A DNA stretch of 64,000 bases from Pseudofabraea citricarpa. Taxonomy: Eukaryota; Ascomycota; Leotiomycetes; Helotiales; Dermateaceae. This document shows positions 24,801 through 37,018 of the stretch, piece after piece. The notes under the pieces were generated by a model. It made no database searches and was not told where the DNA came from. It was given only the letters and a program-made list of their open reading frames with translations. Positions within the stretch are counted from its first letter, which is position 1. Every line of letters begins with the position of its first letter. Location: positions 2,232,001-2,296,000 of the forward strand of contig JAPWGK010000003.1 in assembly GCA_029641185.1 (NCBI GenBank), written 5' to 3'. A program made the position numbers and the translations under genes.

Positions 24801-24990
24801 GAGCGAGGAAGGTGATGAGGACTCTGAAGACGATGAGCTGGATCCCATCGCCGCAGAACGAAAGAGACGAGCCAAGAAGCAAGATCACCTACGAAGAACG
24901 GCAGGAGAGCCAGTGAAGCCAGATGTATTAGAGGTGTATAGACTCAAAGATAGCTTCCTGGCTATGTTGAGAATGGTCCTCTCAGAGTAG
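21850..24990 (+). CDS. PX domain protein of the yeast YPR097W (Lec1) family, PXB-PX-DUF3818 layout
   Basis: Eight exons: 21850-21943, 21996-22225, 22284-22592, 22643-22919, 22978-23093, 23142-23395, 23445-24288 and 24337-24990; 925 residues. The N-terminal part (LKRELISQQVKFEITELNSP onward) is the PX-associated PXB domain. A PX domain begins near residue 212, with the phosphoinositide-binding pocket motif GRRYGDFVGLHKKL. After a Ser/Gly-rich linker comes the large helical domain found in the same fungal proteins (FRRDIVESNGLTKLFKEIKD onward), and an acidic stretch near the C-terminus (DESEEGDEDSEDDELD). Yeast YPR097W/Lec1 has been linked to lipid and sterol organisation at membranes; this function is inferred by architecture only. 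For intron 4 the acceptor CTTTAG at 22977 is preferred to the nearer ACAG because the CTAAC branch site overlaps the latter. Confidence 0.85.
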
Positions 24991-25752
24991 TATATCTAGG
25001 GATGAATGGTTGGAATATAGGTGTTCCTGGGTCGGGATTGGGGATTGGTATGGTTCCTACATTGGGTGCATTAAACGAAATCTAGAAAACAGGACATTCT
25101 GCGGATGGTCTCGGGTTTATAGATTCCTTCGGGAGGGCAGTGTGTGTATGTATGTAGATATACCTCAGCTTGATGATGACGATGCGTTTTGAAACTTGGG
25201 ATTATTACAAGCATTGATCTACGGCAGATTGAAATATACTTCCAAAAGACGAGGGTGAAGTGGATCATCCGCTGGCTATTTGTTCACCCGGAAGTCGTCA
25301 TGTGATCGCACCGTACACTAAGCACACAGACCCATTGGCTCCGACAGTGACCTCGGGTCACGATGAAATGGAACTGCAACTGACAAGAGCTTAGATGGGG
25401 TTGAGGGTTGAGGGTTGAGTGAGGCTGAATGACCGTGAGAAGTAGTGTTACAAAGTAGATCTTGGAATGTATGACCTCACGAATCAATCAATTGCCGGTG
25501 AGGTTTAAGAATATGCTTCAGGCGGGTGCTCATGCCTCTGCAGTGACAGTGACTTCCTCGGCAAAAGCGAAGCGGACCAGGACGGAAGGGTCAGCAATTC
25601 AAGCAGATGTCTGATTGGCGCACCGATGTTCTCTAGAGCATTTCATGTCGACATCACGTTCAAGTGCTTCACTTTGCTTGCCTCCGACACGATAAACCTA
25701 ATACACACTTTGCTGTTGTGACCACTCCTCTCTACTTCTTTCGTGGTGCAGC
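24991..25752. other. Noncoding gap PX gene to SDH1
   Basis: Holds the 3' region of the PX gene and the SDH1 promoter. A short GGTTGAGGGTTGAGGGTTGA run lies at 25397-25417. No gene is supported. Confidence 0.45.
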
Positions 25753-27987
25753 ATGTCTTCAATCGCCATGCGACGGTTTACAGCTGGTCCTTCCGTGCGT
25801 AGAACCCATCCTATACCGAGCCTTGGTGTGGATCTGGAGCTGTTGATCATGCTTGCTAACCATGTGCCACGCTGTAGTTGTCGAAGGCATTGAGGAACCA
25901 AACAAGAGCCTTCTCTTCAACACGACCTGCGGGTGAGTTCTGACAGAATTCGTGCTCTGCCGGACGAGACTGATTGTTTTCTAGCACGAATCATTACACA
26001 CGCGCCACTTCGTGCAAAGGAAGCGTCACCTTTGGTCAGCAACAAATATGCCGTTGTCGTATGTAGACCCTCCAAGGACTCCCAATTCGAACCCTCACTC
26101 ACATATCTGTAGGACCATGAATACGATGCCATTGTTGTTGGAGCTGGTGGATCTGGTCTCCGCGCAGCGTTTGGTCTGGCCGAGGCTGGTTTCAACACCG
26201 CCTGTATATCGAAACTTTTCCCAACCCGAAGTCATACTGTAGCTGCCCAGGGAGGTATCAATGCTGCTCTGGGTAACATGCACGAGGATGATTGGAGATG
26301 GCACATGTACGATACTGTCAAGGGTTCAGATTGGCTAGGTGATCAGGACGCTATTCATTACATGACAAGAGAGGCGCCAGCCAGTGTTATCGAACTAGAA
26401 AACTATGGCTGCCCGTTCTCAAGAACAGACGATGGCAAGATGTAAGTTTGATGTTGTAAGACATATGGCCACTTTTGCTAATGGAAACCAGCTACCAGCG
26501 TGCATTCGGAGGTCAATCACAAAAGTTTGGAAAGGGTGGACAAGCATACAGATGCTGTGCTGCCGCCGATAGAACTGGTCACGCTCTTCTGCACACTCTC
26601 TACGGTCAATCCTTACGACACAACACAAACTACTTCATCGAGTACTTCGCTCTCGATCTAATCATGGAGGACGGCGAATGTAAGGGTGTTCTTGCCTACA
26701 ACCAAGAGGACGGCACTCTCCACCGATTCCGTGCGCACAACACTGTCTTGGCCACTGGAGGTTATGGACGTGCGTACTTCAGTTGTACATCTGCCCATAC
26801 TTGCACTGGTGATGGAATGGCAATGGTTGCCCGTGCTGGTCTGCCCAACCAGGATTTGGAATTCGTTCAATTCCACCCTACAGGTATCTATGGTGCCGGT
26901 TGCTTGATTACGGAGGGAGCTCGTGGTGAGGGTGGATATCTCTTGAACTCTGAGGGTGAGCGATTCATGGAACGATACGCACCTACCGCCAAGGATTTGG
27001 CAAGTCGTGACGTTGTTTCGCGATCCATGACCATGGAGATTCGCGAAGGCCGTGGTGTTGGCCCAGACAAGGACCATCTTTACCTTCAACTCAGTCATTT
27101 GCCTGCCGAAGTTCTCCACGAACGTCTCCCAGGTATCTCTGAGACGGCCTCGATTTTCTCTGGTGTTGACGTCCGCAAGCAACCTATTCCAGTTCTACCA
27201 ACCGTCCATTATAACATGGGTGGTATTCCTACCAAGTACACTGGAGAGGTTCTTACTGTCGACAGTGAGGGTAAGGATAAGGTTGTACCAGGTCTGTTCG
27301 CTTGTGGTGAAGCCGCATGCGTTTCTGTCCACGGTGCCAACCGTCTTGGAGCCAACTCTCTCTTGGATTTGATTGTTTTCGGTCGTGCTGTCTCTCACAC
27401 TGTCCGTGACAACTTCGAGCCAGGTATGCCTCACAAGGAGATCAGCGCCGATGCTGGTGCCGAATCTATTGCCGTCCTTGATCAAGTTCGCCAATCCGAT
27501 GGACCAAAGAGCACTCACGAAGTCCGTCTTGCTATGCAAAAGGTTATGCAGACAGATGTTAGTGTTTTCCGAACTCAACAGAGTTTGGACGAGGGTGTTG
27601 AGAAGATCAACGCTGTTGATCAGACCTTCAAGGATGTCGGTATCAAGGACCGAAGCATGATCTGGAATTCTGATTTGGTCGAGACATTGGAACTGAGAAA
27701 TCTGTTGACCTGCGCGTAAGTAACACTCTTGCAATTACAAGTGAGCAAAAAAGCTGATATTTTATAGAACTCAAACTGCAGCATCTGCAGCAGCTAGAAA
27801 GGAATCTCGTGGTGCACATGCCCGAGAGGATTACCCAGATAGAGATGACAAGGAGTGGATGAAGCACTCATTGACCTTCCAAAAGAAGCCCCACGGCAAG
27901 ATTGATCTTTCATACAGAGCTGTTGTCGGCACCACCTTGGATGAGAATGAGTGTGCGGCCGTTCCCCCATTCAAGCGTGTGTATTAG
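25753..27987 (+). CDS. SDH1: Succinate dehydrogenase flavoprotein subunit (complex II)
   Basis: Six exons: 25753-25794, 25878-25932, 25985-26058, 26113-26441, 26492-27715 and 27768-27987; 647 residues. The protein oxidises succinate to fumarate with covalent FAD and belongs to both the citric acid cycle and complex II. A basic, Ser/Ala-rich mitochondrial presequence ([20 protein letters not shown]) spans exons 1-2. The FAD fold [19 protein letters not shown] starts near residue 64. [15 protein letters not shown] carries the histidine (about residue 97) that binds [38 protein letters not shown] and [15 protein letters not shown] are catalytic and FAD contacts, and the C-terminus ends PPFKRVY. 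The small first exons are typical of targeting sequences. Confidence 0.97.
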
Positions 27988-29431
27988 AGAGAGAAGAATG
28001 AAAGTTTACAAACTCTATCAGAAAATCTTTACAGTAACCTTTTCTTTTGTCAAAATAAGCCATATCAAGGCCAGCAGAAGGAAAGGGAAGAAGGCATGGA
28101 GTTTTAGCTCTTCTCCGAGTCCCGTGTTTTGGGTGGCTGTAGCATAGGTGCTTCTTTATTATCTTCTTGTTTTTATATGGGAGGATGGAATACTTTTTTT
28201 GAGAAGCACGTTGTATTTATCTCTCTCTTGTGCCTTTTTGGGTGCGAGAGAAGTGGGTAGCAAGATGAAGGGAGAATAAATACAGATAAGATTGTAAAAT
28301 ATTTGCTTATTTTGGTTAGGAGCTGGATAAGCTTCACCATGAAATTTTGCTTTGCTTGCCCTCCCTCCTTTACTACATACGCATGGAAATGAAAATCACA
28401 ATAACAGAATGACACCTAGTAACAGAACAGTTTTGGAGGGTGGGACCAGAAGTATCAGTATAGTTCTCTCTAGACCTTCACGATGATATTTCACTTATAT
28501 ATTGGAGTCGTTAGCCAGGCTCACCAGCATGCCTGCTAGAGGGCAAAGAAACTAAAGTATTTCGTGGAAAAGGTTATTCGGTGTGGATACATGGGTGTAA
28601 GTAAGTGGAAGTAAAGATTTGTGACCTCTTTTGAGATGCTCCTTTGTTAAGCGATGGTAGATGATTGAAGAGTATCCAGGCATCAAAGGCCAAACAATCA
28701 AACAAGGCAGCCACAAATACCATGAAAGCACGACCCAGTCAAAGGAAGAATGAGTCACAGTTGAATGGACAAGAGAGATCGACAAAACACCCTCGCGTAG
28801 CTTGGTTCTATTGTAACCATCCGTCACATGACACCATTGTCTTTAGGCAACATCACCAGACTCCAAACCCCGAAACACCATAAAAGCAAAGCATGACTCA
28901 CGTGTTTATATCTACATGCCAACCAGAGTATATAAAGAAGGTACAAGTTCTCTGGAGGTTATGGTGGTGAGGGTTGGTGGGTTCTAGAATATACTATCAC
29001 GTTAAACCTCACAACCGAGTAGAACGAAGAATATTCCTCTATATTGTCCGCACCTCAGTGTAAGAAAGGATGCATGCCTGATCTCTGAATAAGCGAGCCG
29101 TATCGAACAATAGTAATACTTACTCTTAGACACGCAGCCCTCAGTTACTCATGAAACAAACTCACATCTAATCACCAACTCATCACTGAAAAAAACAGCA
29201 GCTGTGTCGTCGCTTAAGAAAGCAAAAACAAAAGAAATGGCTTGCAAACTCTCAAACTCTTTCCCTCTCTACATCTACCTCTACATTTATGTACAAACAC
29301 ACATACATATCCATCACGTCTCTCTCCTCCTGCTTCAAAGTTTCCGTCCCATTTACCAACAAGCACCAGAGACCGTTCAAACCAAGAAAGACTGCTCTTC
29401 TCCTTCTTCTCCACCCTCCTTATCGTCAAAG
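27988..29431. other. Noncoding gap SDH1 to uncharacterised membrane protein
   Basis: A 1.4-kb gap. The last 200 bases are pyrimidine-rich and in frame with the next gene; an earlier in-frame ATG exists at 29237, but the codons between are low-complexity and read like a transcribed leader. No other gene is supported. Confidence 0.45.
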
Positions 29432-30115
29432 ATGCGTCAACCTTTGAACTGGTCAACAAACTACCGAGCCGACGAGCCCTTCCGGGCTTTCCCAAACCCA
29501 AGCATACATCCAACCCTGACAAGAACCGCTCCTCTTCGAAGACCATGGATGGGAAACACACGGCGCCGTGTCCCGACAGATTTCTACCTGAGCCAAGCCG
29601 AGTTCTACAATCGAGGCGGTGATGGCAACGGAAGCGCCAGTGGCAGTGGCAGTGGTGGTAGTGGTGACAGTATCAGAGAAGATCCCTACCAATACATCGA
29701 AGCCGAGACCGACAAGGGGAATCTCCTCCTGCGGGCTTTCCTCTGGACCCTCTCTCTAGATTTCCGCACTCAGTACCGCCAGGTTAGAGGATTCGTCTCT
29801 TGGATTTTGCAACTCTGCTTGGGACTTGTGCTGAGGTGCTGTGTATTGGCCCCGGCCAGATTCGTCTATAATGCCGTCCCAGACATTCAGTGGGAGTGGG
29901 AATCCATCATGTTCCTTGTCCTCGCTGGTCAGATGGCTAGGTACCTCCCAACGATTCCAGATCCGAGTGGTGCGGCGAGAGGTTTTGAGGAACCCGTTTA
30001 TGTGCTCGTTCCTGAGGTGCGGAGATGGGGTGAGTGTCTTCTTGTCTTTTTTTTTCCTTCCCCAAGATTCTAATATGCTAACGCGCGGTTTATAGCTTCA
30101 AATTCTTGTGCTTGA
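29432..30115 (+). CDS. Uncharacterised protein with hydrophobic C-terminal half
   Basis: Exons 29432-30029 and 30096-30115 encode 205 residues. I do not recognise it. The first 60 residues are Arg/Pro-rich (NWSTNYRADEPFRAFPNPS). A low-complexity linker GNGSASGSGSGGSGDS follows. Then come NLLLRAFLWTLSLDFRTQYRQ and a long hydrophobic stretch (FVSWILQLCLGLVLRCCVLA) that is a good candidate membrane helix, with a second one around WESIMFLVLAGQMARY. The second exon adds only six codons before TGA, supported by a good GTGAGT donor, a GCTAAC branch site and a TTTATAG acceptor. An upstream in-frame ATG at 29237 would add 65 residues, but that segment looks like untranslated leader. The neighbours give no clue to function. 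Confidence 0.55.
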
Positions 30116-31559
30116 GTGATCGTCCTCGTTGGTGCTTTCTGAACGAGCTGGTTGGTGCGGCTTGATCGACAGGTCATTTTTCTTTTTGCTCTTTTTCTCT
30201 TTTGCGGCTGCAAGGAGTTTTGTCTTTGGGCGCGGGTGTTTGGGATTTGGGATTTGGTTGAACGCACCTTCACAACTTTGATACAAACAGGATAGAAACT
30301 TAGATTTGAGGGGGTCAGGGGAGAGAAACAAGGATAAATCTATGGTGATGTCTTTGGCCGGCTTCTTTTGCTTTGCTGTTAAGCATGTTGGCTGGTCTAC
30401 CCTTTGACGGATATCCAAATTCTCTATTTTTAATGTTTGCTAGTGTGGAAACAAGGAGCGAGGAGAGGTTGTTTTCCTATCACTCAAGATCTTGACTCAT
30501 TCTATGGTCAATTGGTCGACATGAACAGGGAATGAGACAGACCGTCCTGATGAACTGGTTAGAAAATAAGAGATAATAGTAATTATGTTACCAATATTGA
30601 AGCAGCTAAATATTCTCGTGCAAATCCTCAACAAATAGAACAAACAATACTCGGCTACTTTGATGGACTTTTCCCCAAGATGAAAGCATGCATGTAGCTG
30701 GAGTTCTAATTAGCTTCAGTTCCGCTAACCCTATTATTCCTGTTTGTCTCTCATGCAACTCAAATAGGATCAAGTGCTCTTGCTGCATGCAGAAGAAGAT
30801 ATAAGTACCTAGGTATGCTGCTAGGAATTGGGTTTTTATCAGGTAAGTTTTTGGATAGTCTTGACACTCTACTGGGTAAACACTTGAGAGTAACTCCGCC
30901 TCTGACACAGAATAGGACCAAAGCACCCGCCACTCGACTGAAATACCAAATGACCGCGACTGCTACGAACAATGTATCCTCTCTCGAATGTTACCGATTA
31001 TAATGACTCAATTACCTGCGAATGTTTTGAAAAACTCAAAGGGGTTTATAGAAAGAGCTTTGCCTGGCACGACTAGATTTGTACAAGGGAAAGTGTTTCT
31101 GCCTTCGCTTAAAGAATCTGTCTCTTAGCACATGAACCAGGATATTGAATTGAGAATCAATCAGCAAGGCGGAGACAAATTAGCTGATGAAATATCAATT
31201 TAGGCCAGTCTAAATAGTCACAGCAGAATCTGAAAACGTGTGCTACCATTTCTAGAGTACTACCCGCAATTTGGAGGTGACCTCACAAACTGTGCCAAAG
31301 ACATCAGCCGGTATGTTTATATCGCTGGGCCTCTGAGAGGGAAAACATAATTCCGTGGAGTCCATCAATGTGCTGAGAAACCACAGCAAAATAATTCTTC
31401 AGACTGTGCTGATTCTCCATGTTCAAGCCGTAGCAGAAACCATTGAGTTCGCGCACTCATACTACAAGCGAAACTTGACGGGGGCTCCTATCATTGCCAT
31501 ACTTTGTGAGTGCCGTAGGTCTTCTGGTTTCCCTATTCAAAAAAGGTGGCCTATACTGC
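30116..31559. other. 1.4-kb noncoding gap between convergent genes
   Basis: The gap lies between the uncharacterised membrane protein gene and the SGNH hydrolase gene, both ending here. No gene, tRNA or clear repeat is seen. Confidence 0.45.
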
Positions 31560-32627
31560 CTAGTCCTCAGAAATGGTTGGTACGGGAGGCAGGTTGGGGC
31601 CAATTGTGGGAGCTTGATCATCTCCGTGGTTGTCGGTGAAATTGCCAGAAGAGAGATGGAGACGGTATGGTTTCTGGAACCAGCCCCTGCCATGTGCCGT
31701 CTCAATAGCATCCCAGAAGATATAGGCCATCTTCTTATAACCGTAGTCATTCGGGTGGGCAATATCGTTGTAGTCAGTCGGGTATTCGATCCAATCGCGG
31801 CCTGGACTCGGTGGTAGTGGATCCATATCTGCCAGAATGATCTTCTTGCCTTCGCGTTGCATAGCCTCGACTAACGCTCGGTACTGTGCATTCATACCGC
31901 CGTTGGGTGGATCAGTATTGTCACGGCAGTATTCCGAGAGCGGATCTCCAGCCCGGATCAAAGTCGAGAGAACGATCACGGCTCGATCCCAACCGTCTGA
32001 GGCGAGAAGCTCCTCGATCAGAGTTCGCATGCGCTCGCCAGCATCATCCCAAGTGACATTCTTAAAACAGTCGCTGGTCCCGGCGTTTATCACAACGAGG
32101 TTAGCTTTATATCCTAGCGATGCTTTCGACGCGGCCTGAACGTCGGTGATGATGTTTCCACTCTTTGCTTCGACGTCCTGAAATTGGTCGGTTAGTATGC
32201 GCAAGCGAGCAAATACCCGAGGGGGGAGGTATACTTACATTGTCAGCCATCTCACCACTCTGTAAGCTTCCCACCATGTTAACCTCCCAGCCAGAAAAAC
32301 GTAGTTGGTCCCTCAAGGGCTTGCGAAATCTAGGTAATCAATGAGTCAGCAAGACTTGTACCTTGGAGACTGACTGCTGTCATACCCATTTCCATCCGTG
32401 GAACCCAAACCGAATACGACAGAGGCTCCAAGAGATAAGATTCTCAAAGGTACCTTGTCTGCCCGATTGCGAAGCTCCAAGCCTTGATCGAAGTTGACCG
32501 AGGTGTTGTAGGGCTCACTTTGGGAGGAGATGTTACTGTCGGCGGTTGGGATTCGGAGCCCATTGACCAAAGCCGCAGTGCTTGCATAAAGCAAGATACT
32601 AACTGTCCACAGAATATTTCCCATCAT
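31560..32627 (-). CDS. Secreted SGNH/GDSL-type hydrolase (CE3 esterase-like)
   Basis: Exons 32627-32386, 32329-32239 and 32177-31560 encode 316 residues. A signal peptide is evident (MMGNILWTVSILLYASTAALVNG). The SGNH fold is shown by block I RILSLGASVVFG with the candidate nucleophile serine, the block III-like VVINAGTSDC with an Asn, and block V DYNDIAHPNDYGYKKMA containing the Asp-x-x-His dyad. The order and spacing resemble fungal carbohydrate esterase family 3 (acetylxylan esterase-like) and related secreted lipases; the substrate cannot be read from sequence. Possible N-glycosylation sites (NTS, NVT, NFT) fit secretion. A TATATA motif sits about 90 bp upstream of the start. The gene borders a repeat-rich zone. 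Confidence 0.85.
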
Positions 32628-33755
32628 TGTTGTGATAGTCAGTCGTGAGGAATGAGTAAGAAAGGGTTGGGTGAAGTAGGGGTTCTGGTCATTGCGTAGC
32701 AGGGGAAGTTTTCTTTGTATATAGTATTTCTATCAGTATTAGTGTTACACGCGAAGCGAAGCTTGGCTGCTTTTCTGACATACATAAACCCCGATGGTAG
32801 TGAGATTATGCTATAACCTCAGCATTTTAAGAGTTGCCCAGCAAACTCCATTTATCAGTTGCGCCAACAGAAGAATTCTAGCCTATACATGCCTGATTAC
32901 ATCTCAGATTCCCCCTTTACAATGACTCATCACCACTCATGATACCGATTCCCCTGTTACCTGAAAATATCGAGTCAAGACTTCAAAATTACCAGATGCA
33001 GTATATGGTGCGATTATTAAGCTAGACAAGTCAAGTCGTACAATCGACACATTCCTCCATAAGCCGTGGTCATGTGTATTTAATAAGCGCTAGTGCAAGA
33101 GGGTGACTTGTATCGACATGCAAAAGCGGACTCTAGAGCGAGCGCAGGGGTAACATTAGGCTGCCAAAATTCTCAATATTAATATTTCACTTGGCTCTCG
33201 CTTGCCCTGGCACGAATCAAAACGTACAAGCTTATTTCGAATCGGGAAGTGAGGAGGTACTGCAACTACAGTACCTATGTACTACAAGACAACGAGAAAT
33301 GGGCCATGCCCATAGGGCTAGACAAAGTCCTTGCAGATAGCAAGCAGGATCAGAAACCCACAGACTCGTTCTATTATACGGCAAGGTGATAATAAGCAGG
33401 CAAAAGTCGGAATTGAAGGATCAGGTGGCTTTCCAGCAAAGAAGCGAGCTCGAAACCTCCCATTGTCGGGTCAGATTCGGATCCTGTTAGCATCTTCATA
33501 ATTTTGACATGGAGTATCCGCTGGCCTTGTCTTCGCCCATTATACTGGAAATATTGATATGCTACTATTGGGTCGGTCTTTACAACGCGCGCGGTGCAGA
33601 ATTTGAAGATCGTTCATATCGAAGCCACCCCTTTTCGGAGCGAACCTCCGTAGATACTCTCTCCTTCTTTCTTCTTTCCCTCCCACAGTTCTATATACAG
33701 CAAGCTACAGTCTGGGGAGTTGAAACATGGCAGTCAACCGTTCAACTTGCGTCTT
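32628..33755. other. Noncoding region upstream of the SGNH hydrolase gene
   Basis: A TATA-like TATATA (about 32716-32722) lies at the promoter end. The rest has no supported gene. An ATG-started plus-strand frame of 141 codons (33509-33934) runs into AT-rich relic sequence and has no family motif. Confidence 0.4.
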
Positions 33756-34080
33756 CAGTCACCGCTCTAATAAGTGCCTCTACTGTATTAGCAACTGATT
33801 TTGTTACATCTTTCCTTAACTGCGATTTATCGCCTGAATTTGCCCAAGTAGCCTCAGGTATAGTACACCTTACTTTATTTATAAAACAAAAGAAAGTATT
33901 TTCAAAGTTTAAAACTAAGAAGAATCAAATATAGAACCCTATTAGAAGCCTGGCGTAAGAGGTGTAGCTCTTGTAATACCCATTCGTTTCCATGCTAGGG
34001 CCTGCGCTCCTGCCTTATTTTAGGGACCTACTCAATATAATAATTTAGTAGAATATACCCCAACAAACAAAACAAACACG
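33756..34080. repeat. AT-rich, RIP-like decayed repeat
   Basis: Base composition turns strongly AT-rich with frequent TA steps and no coding potential, unlike the flanking gene DNA. This is the look left by repeat-induced point mutation (C to T, mainly at CpA) on old transposons. I cannot name the parent element. Confidence 0.35.
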
Positions 34081-34089
34081 CATCCAGTT

Positions 34090-34440
34090 TACCAGGATTG
34101 AGTTGACAAATGGCCTTAAGCCCAACTTACCCAGCGTTGTCAGGAAACCTATGTTCTCAAGCTAGCTCGTAGTTAGTCATGTTCAGGTGCCTGACTTCCC
34201 AAGTTTGTTGGCGCTCAAAGACCATAATAGAATATAGTGGGTTCGACTCCTACGGATGGCGCACAACAGAGATTACTTAGGGGGCTTTCTTTTTGGATAT
34301 TTTTATTTTTGCTGCGCGTATGATTTTCTTTGTCTGTTTGCTCTCTTACAAACGCGCTATTCTCGCTTAAATAGGGGAGGCTAGCGCAAAAACCACAACG
34401 ACGCTTTCTCGAAGCCCGACGTGTCATCTTAAGGAGTAGG
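34090..34440 (+). repeat. SINE-like Pol III repeat, copy 1
   Basis: This segment shares ordered blocks with 48877-49145: AGGATT-AGTT, CAACTTACCCAGCG, TTCCCAAGTT-GTTGG, GTGGGTTCGACTCC-ACGG-TGGCGC, then T-rich sequence, and finally TAGGGGxGxCTAGCGC-AAACC. The TTCGACTCC block is a Pol III B box within a T-arm-like hairpin, followed by T runs. The two copies are clearly diverged but collinear over about 270-350 bp. It reads as a tRNA-related SINE family, inferred from only two copies. Confidence 0.55.
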
Positions 34441-35303
34441 AGATGGCATATAAACTATGGGCTATCTCGGGTGCACTTACGTATGTAGATGCACCAAGGA
34501 AGAAATCCGTTACCACGCATTATATATATGCACAGCATCGATGCGATATCAGGAGACTTTGACTCTGGATTGGATTTCAGCTCGTCTGCAATGGCTTCCA
34601 CTTCTCGATCCCAAAGAGGCCCCCAGCGACACGGGGAAACAGAAACTCGCGACAGCTACTCCTCGGAAACGTGCCTCTCTACTTATAATCGCCGAGCCCG
34701 AGCGAAGTTCTGCTTTTAATAACCCGTCGATACAAATTTAAAGTACTAGTTAGTAACGTAATTCTATTAATAGCGGTATATAAGCTATCGGAGCACGAAG
34801 GAGAAAGAAGGAAGACTACGGATTATATAATGTAAGTGATTCAAGAAGAAGTACAAGGGTAAAGGGGATGGTAAGATTTTCCGAACTGACCCATCCGAAG
34901 ATCCTTGTCCTGTGGCCAACACTGGTAACCTTCAAGTTGGGGGAATCGGTTGCACCCATCTCCTTGTAAGTGCTATAAATTCTACATTGTAAGTGGTTCG
35001 GGCAAGTAGGCATTCAAACAATTTCAATAATGCATTGGCTATCCTCAGAGTACTTTAGCAACTAAACATGCTGCATGTTAGCGATCTCAAAACATAACTT
35101 CCCCCCAACTTGATAGGACATGGAAAAGTAAGCATACAGCAATGAGAACTCTCTTTAGCGAATCTCAGAAGAAAGAAACATTGAAAAGTCCAAAAAAGAA
35201 CGGGGTATTCAATTAAATCTTAAAAAATCGCTAAATCTACTAATCCAAATATTTTTTCATACATAGTACAAGATCTTGAAATGACACACCAAACACCAAC
35301 GCC
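34441..35303. other. Gene-poor flank with possible gene or transposon debris
   Basis: Two overlapping plus-strand frames of 76 and 94 codons (34489-34719 and 34457-34741) lie in less AT-rich DNA, but neither shows a family motif. AT-rich decay resumes after about 34740. A short similarity (TGTAAGTGATTC and TGTAAGTGGTTC) occurs near 34831 and 34988. No gene is called. Confidence 0.35.
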
Positions 35304-37018
35304 TTATTCGGGCTTAGTTGCGACCTTGCCATCTGTGCTACCCTTGGAGGTATTCTCACTGTTGGTGAGGACAGCACCGAGGGAATCGCCAACAACCTGG
35401 CCCTCATTCTCGAGCTCGAGATCCGCAGGTACCGGTGGGCCGGTGAAATGCTTTCTGCCGTTGATGACGTACCAGATAACACTGATGGCGGCAAAGCCGG
35501 CAAACACTGCACTAGCGTAGTTCATAGACACGGGAGTGACGGGAATGGCGACGGGCATGCAGAAGAGGACAATGGCGAGGAAAATCCAGACGACAGTTGC
35601 GGCATTGATGAATGGGCCGAACTTTCCAAGGGAGTAGGTTGAGTGTCGAACAGCTTTGCGGCCGCGAAGGAGAGACACGAGGATTGGAATACCGTAGGAG
35701 CATGAGAGACAGATGGTGGCTACTCCAGTGAAGGCGTTGAAGGCGCTGGTAGAACCAAAGTAGATGCAGCCGAGGACCATGTCAACTACCGTCGACAAGA
35801 CGAGACCCCAGAGAGGAATATCAAATCGCTTGTTGACGCGCGACCATAGACCAGAACCAGGGATTGCTCCATCACGAGCGAATGCGTATGTGCAACGACT
35901 TGCCGCGGTCAAGGAGCCGACACCAGCAAAGAACAAGATACCGAGAATCAAGAAGAGTAGAGCAAATCCACCACCAGCTGAGCCAGTTGCTGTCTTGAAG
36001 ATGAGTCCGATTGGCTGTCCGTTGGCGACGGCGAGGAGGAGTTCGACGTCTGGAAGAACGAAGAGGATTGGGATGAGGTAGATGATACCAGTGATACCTG
36101 CTGCAGCGACTGATAGAACCATGGCTCTAGGAACCTCACGCTCAGGCATCTGTACTTCCTCACACATGGAGGCGACCATTCCATAACCAGTTAAAGTATC
36201 TAAGATGAGATTAGGTAAGGAGCTTTCCGTAGCGACATGATTCAACTTACAAGCTGCTTGAAGTAGACCGACAAAGAATGCCCAGCCTGATGGCCAGCCA
36301 CTAGCTGAAGCATCGAAGTGAGTGAATACAAACTCGGCGCTGCGTCTCTCGGGTGCCATAACCAAAACTGTAACGACGATGATGATGACCGAAGCTCCCG
36401 TCCAGTAAATGCAGATCTTGTTGAGCAAATCCAGATGTCTGGCAAGAAAAACATTGACCGAGAACACAACGCACATGACACCCCAGAACATGAGCACTGT
36501 CTGCCATTGAGTTGCGACAAAGTCTTCGTCCCAAAGCGAGATAGCACTCAGGATCAATTGCGAGCCTGAAAAGTTGATGCTAAGAGTCACAGTCCAGTTC
36601 CCCACAAGAGTAAGCCACCCCGTAATCCAAGAGACGATAGGCGCATATTTCTTGGTCGACAACATGGCAGACCAGTAGTAAACACCACCCGCAGTGGGAT
36701 ACACAGCACAGATCTCAGCGAGAGAAGCAGCAATACTGAGGGAGATAATTGAGACAAAGACCCAGCCATAGAGAACAGTCACGGCTTGGCCATCGGTCAG
36801 AGAAATATAGAAGGTGGTGCTGAGACCGAAAGGAACAGCCATAATAGCGAAAGACCTGTTGAATAGCCATTAGAGTCTCTCTGGGTATGTATATGCTTGC
36901 CGGAGGCGACTTACAGTCCCAAAATACTCATCATACTCAAAGATCGTGGTAGTTCGCTCTTGTAGCCGAGGCTGGCCAGCTGTGCGTCAGCCGCATCCCG
37001 AGATTTTGTGCGCTCCAT
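35304..37018 (-). CDS. Amino-acid/choline/GABA-type permease (APC superfamily)
   Basis: Exons 37018-36915, 36855-36251 and 36199-35304 encode 534 residues. The length, about twelve hydrophobic segments and polar ends fit the fungal ACT branch of the APC superfamily (GABA, choline and related permeases), plasma-membrane proton-coupled importers. Markers are the N-terminal LASLGYKSELPRSLSMMSILGLSFAIM, SLAEICAVYPTAGGVYYWSA, TGYGMVASMCEEVQMPEREVPRAM and FARDGAIPGSGLWSRVNKRF; the EE...P...VPRAM segment is a hallmark of the family. The C-terminal tail is Ser/Thr-rich and hydrophilic. A TATATA element lies about 95-105 bp upstream. Substrate cannot be decided; GABA or choline are the best guesses from family level. 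Confidence 0.9.

Noticed and set aside
25397..25417. Telomere-like GGGTTGA repeat
   Set aside because: Only about three units and not the TTAGGG type of filamentous ascomycetes; taken as a chance microsatellite.
33509..33934. Plus-strand frame of 141 codons
   Set aside because: Its second half runs into AT-rich RIP-like DNA and it matches no family; likely chance.
34457..34741. Two overlapping small frames possibly from a gene fragment
   Set aside because: Overlap in different frames, no recognisable domain, located in repeat-rich DNA.
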